Shown: positions 1-5,211, counted from the stretch's first letter. The stretch is DNA of 6,087 nucleotides from SG8-4 sp964562575 (GCA_964562575.1 CAZLTY010000227.1:1-6087); one strand, 5' to 3'. Notes: generated by a model not told the origin, from the sequence alone. Program-made: numbers and translations.

Positions 1-923
1 CTCACGCTCCCGTCGTTGGATGCAACGAATCCACCAATTTGCTCATCAACGGGCACCGCACTTATACTGTAACAGTTAGACACACTGCCGCTATTGACTG
101 CCGCGAATCCGGCAACGTTCTGCTGGCCGGAGATGTCACCTGTACAATAACAGTTGACTACGCTGCCATAGTGTTCATTCTCTCCCACAAGTCCGCCAAT
201 CTTCTGATCGCCGGAGACAATGCCGCTGCTGTAGCAATTTGCGATAGCTACGGAATTGGTTCCCACAAGTCCTCCGACGCCCTGTTCGCCAGAGACCTCG
301 CCCGTACTATAGCAGTGAATCAAGGCGCCATTGTTAGCCCCCACAAGCCCTCCAATATCCTGTCTACCAGAGACTACGACCGATGAATCACATTTGGCTA
401 CGTTGCCATAATTGTCTCCTATGAGCCCACCTGCAGCATTACCTCCGGATACTCTGCCCGTACTACTGCAATTAACTACGCTGCCAAGATTCCTTCCTGC
501 GAGCACACCGATTCCATATCCCGCTGCTGTCACATCAGCATCTATAATTGACAGATTTCTAACTTCGGCGTCGGCGCCAAGGGTGCCGAATAAGCCGTAA
601 TACCAGGGAAATACCGGGCCCTCGAGTGAAATGTTCCGGATACTCAGGTCATTTCCGTCGAAGGTTCCAGAAAACTCCGGGATTACAGTTTTAGACTTTG
701 CGATGCCGGACAGATCGATATCCGCGACAAGCATAAAATGCTTATCTGAGAGACTTGGATCTTCGCCAATGCGGATGAATTGCTCTGCTGTGGATACCAG
801 GTAGGGATCATTGCGTTCGCCGGTACCGCCGAAGAATTCATAGCTGAGGGCGGATAGAGGTAACGTGGCCAAGAGAAGACCGGCGATAAATACTGTGTTT
901 TTTCGAAGACTGCTGGTTTTCAT
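1..923 (-). CDS. Secreted GLUG-repeat surface protein, N-terminal part (runs off left edge)
   Basis: The minus strand is open from the ATG at 923 to the left edge, giving 307 codons with no stop; the C-terminus lies outside the window. Residues 1-27 look like a signal peptide: basic start (KTSSLRK), hydrophobic core (VFIAGLLLATLPL) and a possible cleavage after ALS. Residues 28-75 hold the entry segment typical of planctomycete GLUG proteins (GGTGERNDPYLVSTAEQ, then ADIDLSG). From about residue 137 come six or seven imperfect repeats of 22-28 residues of the type GGLVGxNxGxVxNCYSTGxVSG, the GLUG motif. The family is linked to extracellular or cell-surface proteins, probably of beta-solenoid fold; the exact role is unknown. 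The start is supported by GAGGAG eight bases upstream and by the signal peptide. Adhesion or substrate binding is inference only. Confidence 0.88.
   Translation of the reverse strand, partial: MKTSSLRKNTVFIAGLLLATLPLSALSYEFFGGTGERNDPYLVSTAEQFIRIGEDPSLSDKHFMLVADIDLSGIAKSKTVIPEFSGTFDGNDLSIRNISLEGPVFPWYYGLFGTLGADAEVRNLSIIDADVTAAGYGIGVLAGRNLGSVVNCSSTGRVSGGNAAGGLIGDNYGNVAKCDSSVVVSGRQDIGGLVGANNGALIHCYSTGEVSGEQGVGGLVGTNSVAIANCYSSGIVSGDQKIGGLVGENEHYGSVVNCYCTGDISGQQNVAGFAAVNSGSVSNCYSISAVPVDEQIGGFVASNDGSV
137..512 (-). repeat. Tandem GLUG coding repeats, about 26 codons each
   Basis: Within the minus-strand gene, successive units read VVNCSSTGRVSG, VAKCDSSVVVSG, LIHCYSTGEVSG, IANCYSSGIVSG and VVNCYCTGDISG, each preceded by a GGLxGxN block. 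Units are about 66-84 bases long. The repeats are clear at protein level but diverged at DNA level, so they are not a recent tandem expansion. Further weaker units (AGFAAVNSGSVSNCYS, GGFVASNDGSV) continue to the window edge. Confidence 0.8.
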
Positions 924-931
924 TTCTTCAT

Positions 932-937
932 CTCCTC
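932..937 (-). promoter_or_regulatory. Shine-Dalgarno of the GLUG gene
   Basis: GAGGAG on the minus strand lies eight bases before the ATG at 923. It supports that start over the downstream in-frame ATG at residue 64. Confidence 0.75.
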
Positions 938-967
938 ATTCTAATCCAAGCTCATGAGGTGCCGGCC

Positions 968-989
968 CGGGCAATGGAACTTTTGCCCG
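968..989 (-). other. Leader hairpin upstream of the GLUG gene
   Basis: CGGGCAA (968-974) and TTGCCCG (983-989) form a perfect 7-bp stem with an 8-base loop. It lies about 45 bases upstream of the ATG at 923, inside the leader expected from the promoter at 1076-1048. There is no T-run next to it on the gene strand, so a simple intrinsic terminator is unlikely. A role in mRNA stability or leader regulation is inference. Confidence 0.5.
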
Positions 990-1047
990 CTATTTCCCAT
1001 ATACACGGTACTGAAACACTCCAGCACTCCCGCAAACCTCAGGTCTC

Positions 1048-1076
1048 ATAATAACACAGATTCCTCTCGATGTCAA
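1048..1076 (-). promoter_or_regulatory. Sigma70-type promoter for the GLUG gene
   Basis: On the minus strand, TTGACA (1076-1071, perfect -35) is followed by a 17-base spacer (1070-1054) and TATTAT (1053-1048, five of six to TATAAT). Transcription would start near 1041 and run into the GLUG gene, giving a leader of about 118 bases. Position, orientation and spacing all fit. No direct evidence of activity is available. Confidence 0.65.
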
Positions 1077-1238
1077 CGGCATGCTGGCAGATTTGGCATG
1101 CGATGTCCCCAATAGGCAGATGTGAACATCGCGCTTGCAGCCTCTATCATGATCCTCCTGAGGCAAGTATCACAATAGTGGTGGCGCCTGCCATGGACAA
1201 ACCTCCAAGACCCAACATAAAGGCGGCTAATAGTCTGA
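1077..1238. other. Intergenic stretch without a supportable gene
   Basis: Short open frames exist here on both strands but none has family features, a ribosome binding site and a sensible length together. One minus-strand frame (about 1250-1147) encodes a hydrophobic, signal-peptide-like run (RLLAAFMLGLGGLSMAGATT) and then stops. It may be the remnant of another exported-protein gene start, which would fit the decayed sequence just downstream. Confidence 0.4.
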
Positions 1239-1409
1239 TCCATCTACACCGCCGACACCTCCGAGCCCAACAGCCCCGTCGAGTTTGCAGTCGCCAGCGA
1301 CAAATCCTCACAGACAAATCCCACCATCGACGGTAATCTTACCGTCTGGCAGGACGACCGCAACGGCAACTGGAATATCTTCGGCTACAACCTAGCAACA
1401 CGCCAATAA
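1239..1409 (+). pseudogene. Remnant of a TolB-like beta-propeller repeat protein
   Basis: This frame is open from just after a TGA at 1236 to a TAA at 1407 and has no credible start codon. It encodes about 56 residues that include SPVEFAVASDKSSQ, then NPTIDGNLTVWQDDRNGNW and NIFGYNLATRQ. The last two blocks match the recurring blade of planctomycete TolB/WD-like propeller proteins (xPxIxGxxVVWQDxRNGNWDIYGYNLxT). Whole proteins of this kind carry many blades and a signal peptide, so this is one blade of a lost gene. It ends at the exact point where the GLUG fragment begins in another frame, which suggests a deletion or recombination junction. Confidence 0.6.
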
Positions 1410-1425
1410 TGACGTAGGCGGCCTT

Positions 1426-2199
1426 GTGGGAACCAACCTCAGTGCCATCATCGCCAGCTACAGCACGAGTGCTGTCAGTGGTTGGTCGAGTGTCGGCGGC
1501 ATCGTGGGCTACAACTCCGGCAACATCGCCACAAGCTACAGCATCGGAACGGTCAGAGGACATGAAGACGTGGGTGGCCTCGTGGGCAGCAACTCCTATG
1601 ACAGCATCGACACAAGTTTCTGGGATACCCAAACCTCCGGCTGGGCTACGAGTGCAGGGGGCGCCGGTCTGAGAACAACCGAGATGCAAACCCTCAGCAC
1701 ATTCCTTGGTGCCGGCTGGGACTTCGTAGACGAAACAGCTAACGGCACCGACGATATCTGGTTTATACCAGAGAATGATTATCCCCGACTAACATGGGAA
1801 CAAACGGTCTGGTTTCCAGACTATATGCCGCTTGATCCGAACGAACATGGCATCAAAACGTTCGAGTGGGTCTATGGCAAGACCGGTGAATACACAAGTA
1901 GAATTGGAGAATCCGAGACAGTGCCATATTTGTCTGGGCCCATTACCGGCGTACAAATAACGAACCATGCGTACTGGGGCACCTTTCTGGTAGCGAACGA
2001 TGGTCAGATAGTTGGATTCTTGGGAAGTGATGAATGGTTTCTCTCGACAGATCCAACACAATTGGTTCGCCCGGCAGAATTTTCGTTCGTCGCGCTGCGT
2101 GATGGCATGATCGTTGATCCAGGATTGTTCTACTATTTGTCAAAAGATCTATCGCCTCTGGATAGTGACGAAGACATAATGCTTCTCGTTGATATCTAA
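1426..2199 (+). CDS. GLUG-repeat protein fragment with unrecognised C-terminal region (probably broken gene)
   Basis: The frame is open from 1396; the first usable start is the GTG at 1426, which lies inside a GLUG repeat and lacks a convincing ribosome binding site or signal peptide. Residues 1-65 hold two to three GLUG units (SSVGGIVGYNSGNIATSYSIGTVRG, DVGGLVGSN). Residues 65-125 are the usual closing module of such proteins: FWDTQTSG, TTEMQTLSTFLGAGWDF and a DDIW...NDYPRLTWE ending. About 130 further residues (from EQTVWFPDYMPLDPNEHGIK) belong to no family I recognise. The sequence looks like the back half of an exported protein whose front has been lost. In-frame coding resumes after the stop, see 2200-2454. 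The GLUG gene at the left edge is a relative in opposite orientation. Whether this piece is expressed is doubtful. Confidence 0.55.
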   Translation: MGTNLSAIIASYSTSAVSGWSSVGGIVGYNSGNIATSYSIGTVRGHEDVGGLVGSNSYDSIDTSFWDTQTSGWATSAGGAGLRTTEMQTLSTFLGAGWDFVDETANGTDDIWFIPENDYPRLTWEQTVWFPDYMPLDPNEHGIKTFEWVYGKTGEYTSRIGESETVPYLSGPITGVQITNHAYWGTFLVANDGQIVGFLGSDEWFLSTDPTQLVRPAEFSFVALRDGMIVDPGLFYYLSKDLSPLDSDEDIMLLVDI

Positions 2200-2454
2200 G
2201 ACGCTAAGGCCCAGGAGGGGTTCTACTACAACTCCATTATCTTCTGGTGGCTCGACGCAAAGCACCCCTTTACTCCACTGGACTTCCACGGAAAGGACTC
2301 CGACCTCGGCATCACGCTGCCGTCAAGTTCTGATACTGATGGCTATTCAGTAACAGAATTCGAGATTTATGCCCTGGGAACAGGACTTATAGTCTGTGGT
2401 GATGCCGCGTCAGGCTCTCTAGTTGATCTTGCTGTGCTGAAACAAGTAGAGTAG
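2200..2454 (+). pseudogene. In-frame continuation after the TAA stop of the GLUG fragment
   Basis: Directly after the TAA at 2197-2199, the same frame stays open for 84 codons to a TAG at 2452. It encodes a protein-like sequence (GFYYNSIIFWWLDAKHPFTP, then LDFHGKDSDLGITLPSSSDT and GYSVTEFEIYALGTG). There is no start codon with a ribosome binding site at its beginning. The simplest reading is that one point mutation (for example CAA, GAA or AAA to TAA) split a longer C-terminal domain running from about 1810 to 2454. A sequencing error at 2197 would look the same. Confidence 0.5.
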
Positions 2455-2617
2455 AGTGCGAAGTCGCAAGCGGCATAACTCTGCGTAGTTCTCGTTCTGT
2501 GCCCATGCGTCCTATATCAATCAGTCTCTTTGCGCAGGATTGGGATATGTGCATGGAGATCCTGAGAAACTAGTAGATAGCGGATTTCCCCTTCTTTCAG
2601 TATTGAAAAGTTGGTTA
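2455..2617. other. Intergenic stretch before the sigma-factor promoter
   Basis: I see no gene here. The only small structure noted is TGCGA-AG-TCGCA at 2457-2468, too short to call a terminator. Confidence 0.4.
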
Positions 2618-2646
2618 TTGAAGGATTTTTTCTTTTTGCTTACAAT
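2618..2646 (+). promoter_or_regulatory. Sigma70-type promoter of the sigma-factor gene
   Basis: TTGAAG (2618-2623, four of six to TTGACA), a spacer of exactly 17 bases (2624-2640, T-rich) and TACAAT (2641-2646, five of six to TATAAT). Transcription would begin near 2653, giving a leader of about 124 bases before the ATG at 2777. It is the best match upstream of the right-hand gene group. Confidence 0.55.
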
Positions 2647-2686
2647 TGCCGTTACTAACCGTTAGGTTGTTGCCTTTAGAGAGTAG

Positions 2687-2740
2687 GGCGGAGGCTTCGG
2701 AAGGCCGAAAGCAGGGCAAAAAAGGCCTTTTGGCGGAGCC
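2687..2740 (+). promoter_or_regulatory. Structured leader of the sigma-factor gene
   Basis: Within the predicted leader, GCTTCGG (2694-2700) and CCGAAAGC (2705-2712) form a 7-bp stem with one bulged A and an AAGG loop. AAAAGGCCTTTT (2720-2731) is a perfect 12-base palindrome. Near-identical direct repeats GGCGGAGGC (2687-2695) and GGCGGAGCC (2732-2740) flank both. I could not match this to a known riboswitch class. It may be an operator, an autoregulatory site or just stable leader RNA. Confidence 0.35.
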
Positions 2741-2776
2741 GTGACAGTAGAGCAAGGTGGGAGCAATTGACTTGCT

Positions 2777-3349
2777 ATGAACAGGCAGCTTAAGAATGCC
2801 TTGAAAGGACTCACTGCCCCGGACGCCGAGCGTCGGCGCAGGGCCATGGAGCCTTTCGTCAGGGCTACATTTGACAGTTTCATAAGGTACTTATACCGAT
2901 ATCTTGGCAATGAAGTTGAATGTGAGGACGTATTAGAAGATGTTTACGCGGATATTTGGGAAAACCCCGAGCGATTGCGAAATGTTACGACAGAGCGAGA
3001 ATTGCTGCGAACGGTGTATCTGTATTACATGCGCAAACGCCTGCGACGAGTTTACAGAAGAATGAATCGACATTTGTATCTGGCACAAAAGGATATGGAG
3101 AATCTTGTAGCTCCGGAGCTGGGCACGCTTGAAATGCTCTCTCGGACCGAACTAAAAGGGGCTCTGGCCCAGGCGCTGGGAAGGCTCAAGGCGCGGGAGC
3201 GAAAGGCGATAGAGCTGTGGATGGACGGCATGTCCAGCCGGGCGATCGCCAATGAGCTTAAGACCACAGTCGGGGCCGTGAAGATGCTCAAATTCAGGAC
3301 AATATTGAAACTCAAGAAGATGCTGGGCGACTACTGTCGCAAGGGCTGA
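2777..3349 (+). CDS. ECF-like RNA polymerase sigma factor (sigma-70 family)
   Basis: A 190-residue protein with the two domains of a minimal ECF sigma factor, which guides RNA polymerase to a specific promoter set. The sigma2 region is about residues 25-95 (RYLYRYLGNEVECEDVLEDV and YADIWENPERL form region 2.1-2.2, which binds the polymerase and -10 element). Sigma4 is about residues 125-185, with ALGRLKARERKAIELWMDGM followed by the helix-turn-helix SSRAIANELKTTVGAVKMLK that reads the -35 element. The length is normal for the family. The start at 2777 is fixed by an in-frame TGA at 2768; GGTGGGAG at 2756-2763 is a rather distant ribosome binding site (13 bases). No FecR-type or zinc-binding anti-sigma gene follows. 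Planctomycetes encode many such factors and the target genes here are unknown. Confidence 0.87.
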   Translation: MNRQLKNALKGLTAPDAERRRRAMEPFVRATFDSFIRYLYRYLGNEVECEDVLEDVYADIWENPERLRNVTTERELLRTVYLYYMRKRLRRVYRRMNRHLYLAQKDMENLVAPELGTLEMLSRTELKGALAQALGRLKARERKAIELWMDGMSSRAIANELKTTVGAVKMLKFRTILKLKKMLGDYCRKG

Positions 3350-3364
3350 TTTATGGGAAAAGAG

Positions 3365-3499
3365 TCAAAAATCAAAGTGCAAAATACAAAATTCCGGAGC
3401 CGCCTGGCGGGCTGTTTTTCGACTTTTCGTAAGAAAAGTCTCCTGGCTTGCCGGGATTCCGCAATTCTTATATTTGATTTTTGATCTTTGCATTTATTA
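3365..3499 (+). repeat. Intergenic inverted-repeat element, copy A
   Basis: This element fills the gap between the sigma factor and the next gene. An A-rich left arm (3365-3398, including TCAAAAATCAAAGT) is an imperfect reverse complement of the T-rich right arm (3461-3499, ending TTGATCTTTGCATTTATTAA). Between the arms lie a GC-rich hairpin (about 3399-3412), the perfect stem GACTTTTC-GTAA-GAAAAGTC (3421-3440) and GGCTTGCCGGGATTCC (3445-3460). Copy B at 3821-3946 shares both arm sequences. It resembles a dispersed REP/MITE-like non-coding element; there is no transposase. Confidence 0.7.
3399..3419 (+). terminator. Possible intrinsic terminator after the sigma-factor gene
   Basis: GCCGCC and GGCGGGC (3399-3412) can form a short GC-rich stem, with a tight loop or bulge, followed shortly by TTTTT at 3415-3419. 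It lies 50 bases after the stop codon. It sits inside repeat copy A and its loop is tight, so termination may be weak, which would reduce rather than abolish expression of the following genes. Confidence 0.3.
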
Positions 3500-3500
3500 A

Positions 3501-3504
3501 GGAG
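3501..3504 (+). promoter_or_regulatory. Shine-Dalgarno of the short gene at 3514
   Basis: GGAG lies nine bases before the ATG at 3514 and sets that start. It follows the right arm of repeat A immediately, and the GAGAAACGAT next to it recurs almost unchanged before the next gene (GAGAAAACGATATG). Confidence 0.6.
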
Positions 3505-3513
3505 TGAGAAACG

Positions 3514-3858
3514 ATGGCTGATACGAACCGAAAAATCCAAGAGTTGTTCAGTGACTACGCAGGAGCGTTGCGTGACGGTTGCGTGCCGGTTTTCCTCAAA
3601 TCACTTACCCGCCAGGAGGGCAAGCTGGTAGCTTCCTCCGACGAGTTCTGGAATGCCACTGAGGTCGCACGGATTCTAAACGATGTCGGATTCGCCGATA
3701 AGGCCGTGACCGCGGACGTGGGGTTGTTCATATCCCGCGTCGACGCCAATATTGTATCGAGATCGAAGAAAGCCAAGACGCCGTCACGAGGTAAGCGTGC
3801 CAATGGTGCAAGATCTGCTCAAAAAAATCAAAAATCAAAGTTCAAAATGCAAAATTGA
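3514..3858 (+). CDS. Small hypothetical protein, tail encoded by repeat B
   Basis: A 114-residue protein that I do not recognise. Residues 1-80 are a mixed helical domain (RKIQELFSDYAGALRDGCVP, EFWNATEVARILNDVGFADK, ADVGLFISRVDANI) without signal peptide, membrane segment or cysteine cluster, so probably cytoplasmic. Residues 83-100 are basic and look disordered (RSKKAKTPSRGKRANGAR). From about residue 103 (KNQKSKFKMQN) the protein and its TGA stop are encoded by the left arm of repeat B, so the original C-terminus may have been replaced. It follows the sigma factor by 164 bases and has a good ribosome binding site. A regulator or partner of the sigma factor is possible from position only; it lacks the usual anti-sigma features. 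Confidence 0.6.
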   Translation: MADTNRKIQELFSDYAGALRDGCVPVFLKSLTRQEGKLVASSDEFWNATEVARILNDVGFADKAVTADVGLFISRVDANIVSRSKKAKTPSRGKRANGARSAQKNQKSKFKMQN

Positions 3859-3946
3859 GGAATCCCGGCAAGCCGGGATGCTGTTCAAGACAGTCCGCGA
3901 AGCGGCTCGGCAATTTTAATATTTAATTCTTGATCTTTGCATTTTT
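3821..3946 (+). repeat. Intergenic inverted-repeat element, copy B
   Basis: The left arm (3821-3860) contains the 14-mer TCAAAAATCAAAGT also found in copy A, and the right arm (3910-3946) the shared 15-mer TTGATCTTTGCATTT. The arms are imperfect reverse complements. Between them are two hairpins: ATCCCGGC-AA-GCCGGGAT (3862-3879, perfect) and CCGC-GAA-GCGG (3895-3905). The left arm overlaps the last 12 codons of the short gene. The right arm leads to GAGGG and the ATG at 3966. Confidence 0.7.
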
Positions 3947-3947
3947 T

Positions 3948-3952
3948 GAGGG
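3948..3952 (+). promoter_or_regulatory. Probable Shine-Dalgarno of the ThrRS-editing-like gene
   Basis: GAGGG lies 13 bases before the ATG at 3966, a rather long spacing. It favours 3966 over the in-frame TTG at 3930, which lies inside the right arm of repeat B and would add a repeat-derived MIFAFFEGREND leader. Confidence 0.45.
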
Positions 3953-3965
3953 CCGAGAAAACGAT

Positions 3966-5057
3966 ATGATCCTGGATTGTTACCAGTGTTCATCCTGCTA
4001 CTTCGAGGACAAGGAGCCGTCTTCGAGGATAAATCCTGACACAATTTCAGCGCCGCAGCCAAGAAAGATCTTCAGGAATGTGCTGGTGGCATTTGTCTGC
4101 GTCGAGCTTTACGACGCCAGGGAGGAACTCAAACAAGCTGCGGAGGAATTCGAGCTGCTGTCGGACATGATCGGCAAAAGACCGATCGTGCTTTGTCCGA
4201 ATGTTCATCTTTCAATCGACAAGGCGCCGGAGAGGCAGGCTGCGTGGTTGATCACCGAGCTGGAGAAAACGCTCCTCGACAAAGGCTACGACGTGCATCT
4301 GTTGTCATTTGGCCACCATAAACAATATGGCATGGATTGCAACGGGAACGTTGGTTCGATCGTCGGCAGGCGATTCTACGGCTCCGATCAAAAGCAATTC
4401 CTCAGACTCCTGACCCGTCTCGGCGTCTGTCCGCCGGATACGCTGCCGGACGAGATGCCAAACTGGGCAAAAACCATGACCGAACGCCGGCTAAAGGTGC
4501 TTGGCAACCGAAGAGAGACCTACAGCGTCGGCAGGCAGATGCTCCAGGACCAGCTCGACGCGACAGGCAATGGCGAGCTTTGGACGTGCATGCTTTTCGA
4601 GGGGGAAAAGCAGCCGGTGAACGATTATCTTAGCACGCTGTACGAGATTATCGAAGACTATCCCGACGTGAAGGTGCACCGCGCGACGAATCTGAGCGTG
4701 CCGGCTTTTTCTAACGCGGCACGCTTCCTTTTTCGCAAGTATCCCGAGGCAATCGAATCGGGCCGGCTTCGGATTTACAACAGTCAGGTCTCCGACCTCG
4801 AGTTCCTGCTGACCAGGACCGCGGTCCTCCTGGCCTTCGCGCACATACCGCGAAAAGCCGGCTCACACGCCGGGGAGATTTCGTTCGGAATCTACTGCAA
4901 GGACGACGCCTTCTCGAAGAACCTGATTCAATGGTACGGTGCCTTTCTCGTGGATGCCCGCTACGGGTGGATAAGAACCGAAGCCGAACTGGACACGGTC
5001 ATCAACGAGTTGGAAGAGGAGCATTTCCAGGACCGGCCCGGGGATACAAGGCACTGA
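3966..5057 (+). CDS. Threonyl-tRNA synthetase editing domain-like protein with unrecognised C-terminal region
   Basis: A 363-residue protein. Residues 1-130 resemble the N-terminal editing domain of archaeal threonyl-tRNA synthetase, a D-aminoacyl-tRNA deacylase-like fold that removes serine mischarged on tRNA-Thr. The matching landmarks, compared from memory, are NVLVAFVCVELYD (38-50, cf. EVLVAFxxVExxD), VLCPNVHLS (75-83, cf. YPFAHLS) and FGHHKQYGMDCNGN (115-128, cf. FGYYKxFxISCKGH). His81 and Lys119 sit where the archaeal enzymes have a key His and Lys. The following Tyr is His118 here, and the acidic residue a few positions after the Cys seems absent. No aminoacylation or anticodon-binding domain follows. 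Residues 135-363 contain predicted helices and the segment LLTRTAVLLAFAHIPRKAGS, then GEISFGIYCKDDAFSKNLI; I cannot assign it. It may be a free-standing editing factor or a sensor reusing the fold. It is cytoplasmic, and sits 107 bases after the short gene. Confidence 0.6.
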   Translation: MILDCYQCSSCYFEDKEPSSRINPDTISAPQPRKIFRNVLVAFVCVELYDAREELKQAAEEFELLSDMIGKRPIVLCPNVHLSIDKAPERQAAWLITELEKTLLDKGYDVHLLSFGHHKQYGMDCNGNVGSIVGRRFYGSDQKQFLRLLTRLGVCPPDTLPDEMPNWAKTMTERRLKVLGNRRETYSVGRQMLQDQLDATGNGELWTCMLFEGEKQPVNDYLSTLYEIIEDYPDVKVHRATNLSVPAFSNAARFLFRKYPEAIESGRLRIYNSQVSDLEFLLTRTAVLLAFAHIPRKAGSHAGEISFGIYCKDDAFSKNLIQWYGAFLVDARYGWIRTEAELDTVINELEEEHFQDRPGDTRH

Positions 5058-5075
5058 TATATATCAAGAATCGAG

Positions 5076-5180
5076 GCAAAGGAGCAAAGGCACAAAGTGG
5101 CAAAGGGACAAAGGCACAAAGCTATAGCAGGCCTCTCTGTGCCTTTGTGCCTCTGTTCCTCTGTGCCTTTGCTTTGATTT
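5076..5180 (+). repeat. Intergenic inverted-repeat element, copy C (GCAAAGG type)
   Basis: Starting 18 bases after the stop codon at 5057, the left arm (about 5076-5121) is built from repeated CAAAGGCACAAAG-like units. It pairs with the right arm (about 5136-5175, TGTGCCTTTGTGCC and CTGTGCCTTTGC) across a roughly 15-base spacer. The long imperfect stem could form a stable RNA hairpin. The arm sequence differs from copies A and B, but the right flank TTTGATTTTTAATTTT recalls their T-rich arms. It may attenuate or protect the transcript between the two genes. Confidence 0.65.
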
Positions 5181-5199
5181 TTAATTTTAATTTACTGTT

Positions 5200-5203
5200 A
5201 GGG
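5200..5203 (+). promoter_or_regulatory. Shine-Dalgarno of the symporter gene
   Basis: AGGG lies eight bases before the GTG at 5212. An in-frame TAA at 5188 leaves no other start between, so it fixes the GTG start. Confidence 0.55.
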
Positions 5204-5211
5204 TTGACGCC

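Noticed and set aside
39..600. Two plus-strand open frames (39-386 and 412-600)
   Set aside because: They are the reverse side of the minus-strand GLUG gene, which has a signal peptide, repeats and a ribosome binding site; the plus frames have no family features.
1147..1250. Minus-strand hydrophobic frame (RLLAAFMLGLGGLSMAGATT) as a small membrane protein
   Set aside because: It stops shortly after the hydrophobic run and lacks a clear start and ribosome binding site; at most the remnant of a signal peptide.
1070..1336. Plus-strand open frame of 88 codons
   Set aside because: It has low-complexity His/Arg/Pro-rich composition, no ribosome binding site, and overlaps the propeller remnant in another frame.
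3331..3540. Minus-strand open frame of 69 codons over repeat A
   Set aside because: Palindromic repeats often leave open frames on both strands; this one has no protein features.
3930..3965. TTG at 3930 as the start of the ThrRS-editing-like protein
   Set aside because: It lies within the right arm of repeat B and adds 12 residues unlike the family; the ATG at 3966 aligns with the family N-terminus.
5076..5180. CRISPR array
   Set aside because: The repeated CAAAGG units are short and contiguous, lack unique spacers, and form an inverted repeat instead.
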